From Anaeromyces robustus (lineage: Eukaryota; Neocallimastigomycota; Neocallimastigomycetes; Neocallimastigales; Neocallimastigaceae), in contig MCFG01000316.1 in the NCBI GenBank assembly GCA_002104895.1, positions 19,954 to 83,953 of the forward strand: a DNA stretch of 64,000 nucleotides, in the 5' to 3' direction. The notes under the pieces are model-generated. The model was not told the DNA's origin. It searched no databases and saw only the letters and a list, made by a program, of their open reading frames with translations. This document shows positions 47,217 through 59,407 of the stretch, one piece after another; the stretch's first letter is position 1, and each line of letters begins with the position of its first letter. The position numbers and the translations under genes are program-made.

Positions 47217-48615
47217 TTGAAAATAGAAGAAAATATAGAAATTGAGATAAGCGAAACTAATAGAGGGAATGAACAAATTATTATAAACAGAAAATATAAA
47301 TTTAATCTTTCATCTAAAAGGAAAGACAATTCAAAAATATATAAATGTACTGAATATAAAACAATGAATAGGTGCAAATCATTCATTATTTTAAATGATA
47401 AATATGAAATATTAAAGTATGATAGCTCACATAATCATCTTGAAAAAAAATATGAAGCAACTACATCATTAGTAAAACATAAAATTAAATATGAAATTAG
47501 AAGAAGTTCAGTTCCTTTTGATATAAAACCAAAACGTTTATATGATGAAATTTCACCTGAAATGGGATCTCAATGTTGTCAATATAAAACAATTAAATCT
47601 TCAATAGCAAGAAATATAAGTAAAAATTTACCTCCTGATTTAAAATCATTTGATGAAATTCCCGATGTATCAGAATATTATAAAACAAAAGAGGGTAAAG
47701 AATTTAAAATATTCAAAAATGATAATCTTATAATTTTTCAATCTCCATTCCAAGCAGAATTGTTTTCAAAATATGAAGACATATTTGCAGATGGGACTTT
47801 TTACACTGCACCTGCAATAGCTCAACAAGTATTCATAACAAGAACGTATATTGAAGAATTAAAGTTTTTATACCACTTCTTTTTCTATTATAAAAAATAA
47901 AGAACAAATAAATTATGAAATATTATTAGAGGAACTAAAAAAAAATGCTATTAAATATAACAGTAATAATGAAATTACTCCAAAGTATTTTCATTGTGAT
48001 TTTGAGAAGGCGATATCAAATGCCGCCGAAAAAGTATTTCCAAATATAAATATCAAATATTGTATTTGGCACTACAAAAGAGCATTAAAAAATAAATTTA
48101 ATAAATTATGCTCTAAAGAAGTAATAAGTAACAATGATTTAAATAATGATTATAAACATATTTCAAATTTTCCATTCATAAATCCAGATTATATATACGA
48201 TATTTATAATAGAATTAAAAGCAAGTGTAAAGAACATAATTATGTTCAATTTTTAGAATTTTTAGAATATTTTTATTATACATATTTAATTGATTATAAT
48301 ATTAAGTATTGGAATTACTATAATAATATAAAACATATTACAAACAATGCTTCAGAATCTTATAATAATCAATTAAAAAGTATTTTTTCAAAAAAACCTA
48401 CTTTTTTTAAATTAATATATGTATTACAAAAACAAGAGTTCTTATCTAATATTGACTACCAAAGGAGAATTGCAGGATATTGGGAAAAAAAGCCAAAGAA
48501 ACTAATAAGAACCGATGAAATTAATGCTATAGTTAAATATTACAAAAATATGGAAATCCTGGAAAAAAGAAAAAATGAAATTGATAGAAATAAAATAATT
48601 AATTTATATGGTTAG
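47217..48615 (+). pseudogene. MULE transposase with N-terminal FLYWCH finger, frameshifted
   Basis: The N-terminal FLYWCH-type zinc finger spans about residues 25-80 (KYKFNLSSKRKDNSKIYKC...RCKSFIIL...SSHNH: C, C, H, H ligands). The MULE DDE domain follows: first Asp in EDIFADGTFYTAP, second in FHCDFEKAISNA, then the CIWHYKRAL motif and Glu in NNASESYNNQLKS. From 47217 to about 47860 one frame is used; at 47860-47885 the reading must move twice (to VFIPLLF, then SIIKNKEQINYE) to stay homologous, both in T-rich runs. The last frame then runs open to TAG at 48615. No in-frame ATG precedes the finger (TTG at 47217, TAA just upstream), so a 5' exon or the start is missing. The enzyme would cut and move the element; as sequenced it is broken. 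Confidence 0.75.
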
Positions 48616-48659
48616 ATTGTTTAGATGATTTAAATATTAAAATTATTAATTAATAATTA

Positions 48660-49020
48660 AAAAAAAAAAAAAAAAAAAAAAGAAAAAGAGAAAGAGAAAT
48701 AACCAAATAAATATGATCAATAGAGTTTTATTTTAAAAATTTATTATTTTATTAAAAATAATTAATATTATTTTATTATTTTATTATTTTATTATTTTAT
48801 TATTTTATTAATGAAATAAAATTTATTTCATTTTATTTAATTTTATTATTTTATTTATGAAATATCATTTATTTTATTTTATTTAATTTTATTATTTTAT
48901 TTATGAAATATCATTTATTTTATTTTTATTATTTTATTTTATTTTATTTTATTTTATTTTATTTTTTTTTATTTTATTTTATTTTATTTTATTTTATTAT
49001 TTATACGCCACATTATAATA
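48660..49020. repeat. Poly-A run and (ATTTT)n / ATTTAT repeats in the MULE 3' part
   Basis: A poly-A run at 48660-48680 is followed by TTTTATTATTTTATT arrays and (TTTTA)n at about 48930-48997. A 50-bp unit around GAAATATCATTTATTTTATT occurs twice (48858 and 48904). Confidence 0.8.
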
Positions 49021-49213
49021 TATTCATAAATCCATCAAACATACATAGTTTTATTTAGCCACAAAAAAAAACGTGACTTGGCGAAATGGGACACCCCCAA
49101 TATGTGAATTTCTATACAATTTACAACACTAAATTTGTCAACACAAATTATAAATTGGTTTTAATAATATGTTTATTATTAAAATAAAATAAATTAACTA
49201 CCCGTTTATATTT

Positions 49214-49408
49214 AGTTACAACTAACTATTGAAATAATATCTCTAAAATTGAATTATTAATTAAAGAGAGAGTTTAATAAAGATATTAAACAATTTTATT
49301 TTATAGAAAAATAAATGTATTTTAATAATTAATTTATGTATATCATGTGACTAATTTATTTTAAAGAACATAAAAATATAAACATTAAATTAATATTTAT
49401 TTTTCACA
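49214..49408 (-). repeat. 3' LTR of the copia element
   Basis: About 195 bp. The start TGTGAAAAATA on the minus strand is well defined; the far end near GTTAGTTGTAACT is approximate. The 1-194 copy helps define it. Confidence 0.7.
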
Positions 49409-49436
49409 TTCTCCCAAAATTTTTAAAATCTTTTAT

Positions 49437-50855
49437 TCATTTATATTTGTATAATAATCTATTTCTAAACTCAGTCATTTTGTTACTATTTAAATATTTA
49501 GTAAAACCATCTGCAATATTATCCTTTGATTTTACATATTCTAATTTAATTCTTTCTTCATTAATTAATTCTCTTATCTTGTGATATTTTATGTCTATGT
49601 GTTTTGATTTTATATTTATTGTTTTGTTCTTTGCATTATGTATAGCGGCTTGATTGTCTACAAAAATTTTTGTACATCTGTGGTTTATTCCGAGTTCTTT
49701 TAAGATATTTTGGTACCAGAGTGAATGTTTAGCACATTCACATAAAGCATAATATTCGGATTCTGCAGTTGAGGTAGCCACACAATGTTGTAACTTGGAG
49801 TACCAACTTGTTGGTGCTGAACCTAGAAAGTATACATATCCGGTGGTTGATCTTCGAGTCTCTTGGTCGCTTCCATAGTCTGCATCTACGTATGTTCTTA
49901 TGTTGTTATTTTTGGTGAATAATATTCCATAATGCTTGGTTCCTTTTAAGTATTTAAAAATTTGTACAATGTTCTCCCAATCATTTAAGGTCGGATTTTG
50001 AGATCTTCTGGAGGCGCGTACCACAGCAAATAATAAGTCTGGTCTTGTGCATATGGCTAAATAAAGTAAACTTCCAACTGCTGCTCTATAAGTGGTTGGA
50101 TCAAATTTTTTATTTTTATTGTCTTCTTTGTTAGTAGGTTGTGGAGTTTTTACTATTCTGCAATTTTCTAAACCAAATTTATTTAGTATATCATTTACGT
50201 ACCTTTCTTGATGAATTAAATATCCATTGTTTAATTTTTCAATCTTAATACCTATAATGAAATTTGCTTTACCTGTATCGGTGACACTATACTTTCCTTT
50301 TATTAATTCTTTTATTTTATTAATAGTCTTAATTTTACCAGCAATTAATATGTCATCGACATATATTCCTACCATACACTTGATTACATTATTTTCCTTT
50401 TTTATAAAAATGCATGGCTCATTAACTAATTGTTTAAAGCCGAATTCTATTAAAGTCTTACTTACCGTTTCATTCCATTCTCTAGCACTTTGTTTGAGTC
50501 CATAAAGTGCTTTGTTTAACTTCCAGAAGCCTTTCTTGTAATACTTATCACCTTCTGGTGCTTTCATGTATATCTCTTCTTTTAAGTCGGCATATAGATA
50601 TGCAGCTTTTATATCTAGTTGATGTATTTCAAATTCATATTCAACAGAGATGGTGATAAATATCCTTAAAGAGTCTTGTTTCAGTGTGGGAGCAAATGTG
50701 TCATTGAAGTCCTGACCATAGATTTGGGTAAACCCTTTCGCTACCAATCTAGCTTTCCATTTTATTACATTTCCTTGGCTATCTCTTTTTATAGTAAATA
50801 CCCATCTGCAGTTGATAATGTTTGCTCCTTTGGGTATTTTATTGACTCTAATGAA
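49437..50855 (-). pseudogene. Copia reverse transcriptase and RNase H
   Basis: Open from 50747 down to 49437, with upstream RT sequence (KIPKGANIINCRWVFTIKRD, KWKARLVAKGFTQ) continuing in the same frame from about 50855. The RT has FAPTLKQDSLRIFITIS, IHQLDIKAAYLYADLKEEIY, the catalytic VGIYVDDILIAG and KKALYGLKQS-like LNKALYGLKQSAREWN. RNase H has TYVDADYGSDQETRRSTTGY, HCVATSTAESEYYALCECAK, IFVDNQAAI and KHIDIKYHKIRELI. The C-terminal half is intact. A frameshift at about 50855 (AAGGTAAGAAAG) and another near 50970 separate it from the integrase frame. Confidence 0.85.
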
Positions 50856-50898
50856 TACTTTCTTACCTTCATGTTGTTAAGTTCTGATTCGATAGCTT

Positions 50899-53710
50899 CT
50901 ATCCATTTATCCTTATCTTTTCTTTTGAAAATCTCCTTGAAAGAATTAGGAATGCTGATTTGGTTAATTCAATCATAACTTCTACTCTATGTATATTGTC
51001 TTTGTTTTTTGTATCTTGGGCAGTTCTTTTCTTTTGTCTACTATTGTCTATTTTGTTGGATTCATCTCTCTTATGCTTGCCCAAGTGTGATTTGTTAATA
51101 AATGAATTTTCATTTGAAATTGATTTATTGTTTAATACTTTATTCCTTTTAATTAATTCTTTATTATTATTAATTAAATTTTTATTATTATCATTTGAAA
51201 TTTTATTTAAATTATTGGGTAATGTAAATTTATTGGTCCAATCAATATTTTTTAAAATAAAATTATTTTTATTTATTGAATTACTATTTTTGTTTTCTAA
51301 ATTACCATTTCTTTTAACATTATTTTTCTCTAAATCGTTTGAATTACTGTTTGTTAAAGTGCTTTTGAATTTAAAAGGTAAGTAAATATTATTATTATTA
51401 TTATTATTATTAGAGAAAAATTTTATATTTTCATTATTAAATTCCTTTTTATAAATATTATTTTTATTATTGTTATTTTCTTTGTTTACAAATTTATTTA
51501 TATCAAATTTAATTAAGTTCTTCAATAATTGTTTATTTTCATTTTTATTTTGATCATCAAAAATGTTATCAATTAATTTTTCAATGTTTAAATTTTCAAG
51601 ATTTCCATCAATAAATTTTTCAATGTTTAAATTTTCAAACTTTTCATCATTTAAAATTAGTTGATTGTTAATAAATTTATTAGTTCTATTATTTTGAGGT
51701 AAGTTTATATTTATATTTATTTTCTTATTGTTGTTTGATATAACTGTAAATTTATTATCTTTCTTATATGAATTTGAAGTATTATAATTGTTTTTCTTAT
51801 TGTGAATATTGATTTTATTATTGTTTACTTTATTTTTAATTTTGAATTTTTTTGTAGTGTTAATTTTATTATTTATATTTTCCTTATTTGTATCATTATC
51901 AATTTTAAAATTATTGTTTGAATTTATTTTATTATTTATATTTTGTTCCTCCCTGATTTTAAAATTGTCTTTTAAAAACTTATGATCATTCGATTTGTCC
52001 TCTTTGTTCATAAAATTATTATTAAAATTATTTTGATCAATTGAAATGTTCTTTTGAAATTTTTGTTTACTTGAAGAATTATTAAAATCAGAATCATTAA
52101 ATTTATTATTTTTATTTTTATAAAATTCTTTATTGTAAGAAGTGTTATTTGAATTTGATTTAAGTCTTTTATTGATTAATTCAGAGAGTGGCATTTCATC
52201 AATGCTCATTTCATCTTCTGAATTAACGTCAGAATTCGATTTAATTGAGTCGTCAGGTTTACTATCATTTAATTTTAAAGAAGTACTGTCATTAGGAATT
52301 ACTTCATTGTCATTATTGGAAGATTTAACATTAAGTTCATTAACAATATAATTTTCATTAACATTTTCATTTTTATTATTAATTTTATTTTCATTCTCAT
52401 TTGTTGGAAAATTTAAATTGTTAGAATTATTAATGTGATCATTTTTATAAATGTTATTATTTACGCGATAATTGTAATTTAAATTGTCAATTTCAACATT
52501 ATGTTTATTTAAATTAAGATTTTCATTTAAATTTGTAGATTTAATTTTGTTAGTGTTAATTGAATGATTTTGTGAATTGTCATTGATAAATTCAATGACA
52601 CCATTTATAGTTTTATAATTAACATTGCTTTGAAGGGTAATATTATTTAAATTATTATTTTTATTGTTTTCGTAACTAATATTATTATTAATAGTAAATT
52701 CATCTTCTTCATTAATCGAAGAGTTATCACTTTCCTGGAGTTTATTTAAACAGCCATTATAGTTGTAGTTTCCAGGTTGATCTTCAATAAATTCAACAAC
52801 TCTTCTTCTAACTACCTTGTTTGTTTTGATATCTAAAATTTTAAAGCCAGAGGATTCATTATTGTAGCCTAAGAAAATTCCTTCTCTTCCTGGTTCAAAA
52901 AATTTATGTTTTATTTCATTATTATTTAAATGAAATACTTTACACCCAAAAACATGAAAATTATTATAATTTACTTTAGTTTTATAAAATTCTTCATATG
53001 GAATTTTCATATCATTACCTTGATGGGGTTTTCTATTATGAATATAATTTGCAGTCGAAACTGCATCTTCCCAAAAAGACCTTCCTAATTTAGCATCTTT
53101 TAGCATAGAGGTAGCTGCCTGAACTAAGGTTCCATTTAATCTTTCAGCTCTGCCATTCTGTTGAGGATTACCGGGAATAGTAAATTCTTGAGTAATACCA
53201 TTTTCCTTGCAATATTCTCTAAAATGATTTGAAGTGAATTCACCTCCATTATCACTTCTCAAGTGAATAATTGGTGATCCTACTTCATTAGTAATTTTCT
53301 TTGACCATATCTTAAATGCTTCTAGTGTATCTCCTTTTTGTTTAATAAATAGTACCCAACCATACCTTGAAAAATCATCTACTATTGTAATGAAATATGA
53401 ATTTTCGTAGATGGATGGATGGATTGGTCCTACAATGTCTATATAAATTAATTGCAAAATTTTATTACTTTTGTTTTCAATTCTGTTATATGGTCTATTT
53501 TTAATTTTGCTTTTAATGCAAATTTCACATTTATGTGAAAGATTTTTATTAATATTTGGAATAAAATAATGGGCAAATCTTCTATGCCACAATTTTGCAT
53601 CTTCATTATTATTGAAATTAACCATTGTGTTGCAAATTGAATTATTTTTATAAATGTTTTTATTTATGCTCTTAATGCATATATTAAAAACATCATATTC
53701 ATTTGCTTTG
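50899..53710 (-). CDS. Copia integrase plus very long Asn-rich linker
   Basis: Open from beyond 53625 (the frame continues upstream to the tL1 insertion at 53715). It begins with the GAG-pre-integrase zinc finger (LWHRRFAHYF...HKCEICIKSK). The integrase core has Asp in LIYIDIVGP, Asp in HLRSDNGGEFTSNHF and Glu in NGRAERLNGTLVQAA, then FGCKVFHLNN and GIFLGYN. From about residue 300 to 880 comes a low-complexity linker dominated by Asn, Lys and Ser with poly-Asn runs, several times longer than the linker of most copia Pol proteins. It ends NSINRVEVMIELT-like before a frameshift at about 50970 into the RT frame (NQISIPNSFKEIFKRKDKDK). Integrase function as a protein is plausible; as a polyprotein the frame is broken. 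Confidence 0.8.
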
Positions 53711-53715
53711 GTTTT

Positions 53716-54300
53716 TGTAACGATATCAAGAATCGTTATGGTTACTAAAGTGGTTCATTGGTACCTGCTTGTAATATCATACTGGTTGTCACTGGTTCAA
53801 ATCTTACTTTTTACCTTTTCGAAATAATATTTATAATAATAAATTAATTAAATGAATGAATCATTAATTTTTAGATAAACTTATAATTTAATTAAATGAA
53901 TGATAAATAATAAGTTAAATAAATCTTAATTAAGTGAATACACATTAATTAACTAAATAAATTATTAATAATTAGCAAATGGATAGATTAATTAATAATA
54001 AGATAAATTGTATTTTAATAATAATTAAATATATTTTATTTTAAATTATATAACCAATCATGTAATAACTTAGAATAGATTTTGAATATAAAAACTTCAT
54101 GTATTATTTTATTTTGACTCTTTGAGTCAACATTAACATTTCAATTAGTAATAAATAAAATAATAATATAAAACCATAAATAATTAAATCGTTCAGTTTA
54201 ATAGATATTTCAATATATTTTATTCGAGCTATTCATGTTGTTGTTTTATTTATTATTAATTACTACAACAACCTAGTGAGAATAACTCATATTCGTTACA
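53716..54300 (+). mobile_element. tL1 solo LTR nested in copia pol
   Basis: This 585-bp element starts TGTAACGATATC and ends ATTCGTTACA, with GTTTT duplications at 53711-53715 and 54301-54305. A box TGGTTCATTGG is at 53751-53761 and B box GGTTCAAATCT at 53794-53804. Removing it and one duplication restores the copia frame exactly (ITKT-VTKTKANEYDV region). It is nearly identical to 18019-18603. Confidence 0.92.
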
Positions 54301-54305
54301 GTTTT

Positions 54306-54474
54306 TGTTATTTCATTGAAGTTTTTATCTAAGATGTATGAGAAAACTTCTTCATTCTCATCGGCCATGAATAGTACAATATATCCTTCTCTAACTAATT
54401 TTGATATGGATATTAAATTTCTTTTAATATCGGGGATATAAAGTACATTTTTCAAAGTAAAATCTTTATTCTTT
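54306..54474 (-). pseudogene. Copia protease tail, between two nested LTRs
   Basis: Minus strand reads TLKNVLYIPDIKRNLISISK and LVREGYIVLFMADENEEVFS, the last part of the copia protease. It continues upstream beyond the tL3 insertion at 55009-55040 as TYIGEIKGSLKNKDF in the same frame. Confidence 0.8.
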
Positions 54475-55003
54475 TGTAACGTTTGCTTTTACACAATAGG
54501 TTTATAAACAATAAAGTAATTTAAAATAAATATGTTTTGTTAGAAATAAGTTTTATTAATTTTAAAGTATAAATATTAATTATTAATTAGTTATTATAAT
54601 ATTTCAAATTACTTATAAACTAATTAATAAAAGCACGAATTTCAAAATATTTTATTAATGAATTTTACACCTATTTATATTTTTTTTTGAAAATAATAAA
54701 AATTTCTAAAAAGTTCTCGAAACTTAAATTTTTTTGATAAAAAGAATCTTATGGAAAAAGGATAAATTATAAAAAATTTTTATCCGAAAATTTCTGATTT
54801 TATTCTATTAATTTCTATGATAAAATACAGAAATAAAATACAGAAATAAAATACAGAAATTAATAATAAATTTTTCTTAAAATAAAAAATTTTTTATAAA
54901 TTGAGAATGAGTGTGAGTCGAACCCAAGGAGTTCAGCTCGATGGTCATAGTATTTAACCACTAAACCATGGTTACTAATTTACTGATTATGAGTTTCGTT
55001 ACA
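54475..55003 (-). mobile_element. tL3 short LTR nested in copia protease
   Basis: This 529-bp element is bounded by TCTTT duplications (54470-54474 and 55004-55008). On the minus strand it starts TGTAACGAAACTCATAATC and ends GCAAACGTTACA. The tRNA-like head (about 54907-54976) has A box TGGTTTAGTGG (54958-54968) and B box GGGTTCGACTC (54915-54925). A TATAAATAGG-like box lies at about 54668-54677. Confidence 0.9.
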
Positions 55004-55040
55004 TCTTTAAGGATCCCTTAATCTCTCCAATGTACGTTGA

Positions 55041-56310
55041 TGTCGCGAATATTAGTGGATTTAAAATTGAAATTCACTAATAGATCAATTACATTTAAAT
55101 TTCGTTATTGACTAAATCACTTAAAATTCGATTTTCAATAAAATAAACAAATATTAAAAAGTATTTAAATTGATATTGTAAAGGGTTTGGACAAATTAAA
55201 TAAATATTAATCAACTTAATTTAACCCTTAAGATATTAATAAAAATAATCAGAAGAAAAATAACGATAACTTGGCAAATATTGAAGATTTCCTCCGCTTC
55301 GCTTTGATTTTATGCTCATTGAGAAGCTCTGCTCAAGAGCTACAACATATCTGAATTTCAGCCCATTTGGACCACTGGTTGGCGAGATATTGGACTTTAA
55401 AGGTTTATACAATATAAAAATATAATTAAATATTTACAAGGATCCATAAATAAATAATTATAATATTTTATATAGATAAAATCTTTTTATTTCAATAATT
55501 ATATTATAATTTATAATAATAATAATCATTCAGATATACAGAAAACGCCTTCAAATAATTTATAAAATATTAATTAGAATAATAATAATAATTTATATAA
55601 TATATTATAATAATTGTTAATTATTTTTATAAAAATTAGAATAGTTGATTATTATATTAATTTACAGAAATTCTTAGAATTCTAAAAATCTCAAAAAGAT
55701 TTAAAATTTACTTAAGATCTTAAATAATTAAAAATATCCCATTTTATCTAGAATTAATTATACAGAAAAGATTATAAAAATCCAAAGATAAAAATAATTA
55801 ATATATAGATAAATAATTAAATAGTATACTAAACAATTAAAATAATTAAATAGTTAACTAGTTAAATAATTAGAATAGTTATAAATCTAAATCTTAGATT
55901 ATAAATTCTTATCATTAAATTTATTAATAGTTTATATAGTTTTATATTAGTTTTATATAGTTAGATTTTTATCAATATTATTTTATTCATATATTTTATT
56001 TAAAATTATACATGTATAAATATATTATCAATAGATTATAATAATTAAATGTATTAATAATTATTAGATTTAGAAAAAGTATAAATAAGGATTGAAATTA
56101 CAATTCCTTTTAATCTTTGTAAGATTATTAACTAAATAACTTAGAATTAATGACTTAATAATCTAATTATTATTTAAACTTTTCTTAATTAATTATTAAT
56201 AAAAAATATTATTATAAAACTTAATTATTTTAAAAAAGTGTTCTTTTAATTAATTAATTTATTGTGTATTAATAAATAAATTTGCCTATTAATTATATAT
56301 TTGTTTAATT
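55041..56310 (+). repeat. LTR-A copy, 3'-truncated
   Basis: Starts TGTCGCGAATATTAG directly at the end of the copia remnant and matches LTR-A until GCCTATTAATTATATA. The last 60-70 bp are missing, replaced by AAT repeats. It has a TATAAATAAGG box near 56080. Confidence 0.8.
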
Positions 56311-56451
56311 TAATAATAATAGATAATATTTGTACTTAAATAAGTTCAGTAATTAATTAATAATTAATAATTATAATATAATTAATAATAATTAATAATA
56401 ATAGTAATTAATAATTAATAAAATTAATAATAATAGTAATTAATAATTAAT

Positions 56452-56543
<92 letters not shown>

Positions 56544-56570
56544 TTTATAATTCTTTTCTGAATATAATAT
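56311..56570. repeat. (AAT)n microsatellite region
   Basis: AATTAATAAT-type repeats are followed by about 27 uninterrupted AAT units at 56457-56540. It lies between the LTR-A fragment and the exons downstream. Confidence 0.9.
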
Positions 56571-56589
56571 TAATTAATTATTTATTTAG

Positions 56590-57262
56590 GTAAAGATTCT
56601 GATGATAAGTTACATCATCATCATCAATAGCACAAAAACCAAGAAGAACTAATTTATTAGAAGAACAAAGAAAACAACTTATCCTTCAAATTGAACAAAA
56701 GAATAAAAAGTCAATTGGTGGTTACGATGATATAGGTGTAACATATGGTTCTCTTCATTCTGGTTATACTCCACATTCTCCTCTAAACCACGTACTTCCT
56801 TTAGTAATCCTAGTTCTAGTGTAATTAATGGTATTAATGGTACAAGTATAAATGGTGGTATTACCGAAGAAGCTGAAACTTTAGAAGAAGAAGAAATTTG
56901 GCCAATCATGGAAGGTAAAATATTAATATAAATATATAATAATAAAAAGGAATAGAATAAAATGAAATAAAATAAAAAATTAGGATAAAAATAGGGAAGA
57001 ATAAAATGAAACAAGCATATATATATAAATTTTTTAAATTAATTTTAATTATTAATCATTATATATATATATATATATATATTAATAATCCAATAAAGTA
57101 ATGTCACAAGAAGCTATTGAAGAAATGGTTGAAAAAACATTCTTAATGGCAGGAGAACATGCAATACAATCTGGTAGAATATCATTTGAAGAATTTAAAA
57201 AGTTTGTAAAAACTGATCCAACTATCATATCATGGTTCCATGCTTTAGGAACTGTATTTTAG
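56590..57262 (+). pseudogene. 3' exons of a gene ending in an EF-hand-like segment
   Basis: Exon 56590-56914 (acceptor TTTATTTAG), intron 56915-57098 (GTAAAA donor, ATAAAG acceptor), last exon 57099-57262. The upstream exon reads KDSDDKLHHH, shifts frame, then AQKPRRTNLLEEQRKQLILQ and IGGYDDIGVTYGSLHSGYTP. After a second shift near 56780 it reads PRTSFSNPSSSVINGINGTS and TLEEEEIWPIM. The last exon reads VMSQEAIEEMVEKTFLMAGE, then GRISFEEFKKFVKTDPTI and ISWFHALGTVF, close to an EF-hand half (Ca-loop end plus helix) as in recoverin/calcineurin-B-type proteins. Earlier exons are not visible; LTR-A and AAT repeats lie directly upstream. The two frameshifts may be errors or decay. It could be a gene 3' end truncated by transposon insertion. 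Confidence 0.5.
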
Positions 57263-58832
<1,570 letters not shown>

Positions 58833-59407
58833 TAACAAGATAATAATTAAAAAGTATTAACTATAAAAAGAAAATCACAAAATTTCAATGTAAAGAGAAA
58901 TTAAGATTTAAAATAATTTTTATAATAATACCTAACAAATAATAAATAAACAAGACAAAATTTAAATCTTAAAAAAAAATTTTATATTGACAATAATAAT
59001 AATAATAAATTATATTTAAATTTATAATATATATTATTATATTCTTTTACTATTGAAACATTTCAATTATATATATATATAAATAATCTACTATCTAATT
59101 AAATATATATTTTTATTAAAATATAATTTAAAATCGAAATAAAAATAAAAAAAAAAAAAAAAAAGAGAAAAAGATTAAAAATAAATTTATATTTAGAATA
59201 AAATAAAATATAAAATAAAATCAAATAGAATAAAATAACATAAAATAAATATATATATATTTAAAAAGTACAAATAAAAATAAATATATATATATAACAA
59301 ATATTAAAAAAGAATTAAGGAAATAATAAAAAATATAAAAAAAAAAAAAAAATTCATAGTAAAAATTATATAGAGTCATTATAATATAATAATAATTACA
59401 ATATATC

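Larger units (their letters stand above)
46295..49094 (+). mobile_element. Mutator-like (MULE) DNA transposon with short inverted ends
   Basis: The left end GTGACCCATTTCGCCAA and the right end (reverse complement GTGTCCCATTTCGCCAA) match at 16 of 17 bases and enclose a MULE-type transposase gene. AATATG occurs beside both ends (AATATGAAT left; AATATGTGAAT four bases beyond the right end), so a 9-bp duplication is possible but not exact. A 250-bp tandem array lies between the left end and the gene. Confidence 0.75.
49214..55040 (-). mobile_element. 5'-truncated Ty1/copia element with two nested LTRs
   Basis: Minus strand: protease tail (from 55040), integrase, Asn-rich linker, RT, RNase H, purine tract GGGAGAA and the 3' LTR (49408 down to about 49214, starting TGTGAAAAATAAAT). 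The 5' LTR, gag and most of the protease are gone: homology stops at 55040 where LTR-A begins. tL1 (53716-54300) and tL3 (54475-55003) are inserted in pol. A solo LTR of the same family is at 1-194. Confidence 0.85.

Noticed and set aside
50960-51385. 141-codon plus-strand frame rich in Leu
   Set aside because: Antisense of the Asn/Lys-rich copia linker.
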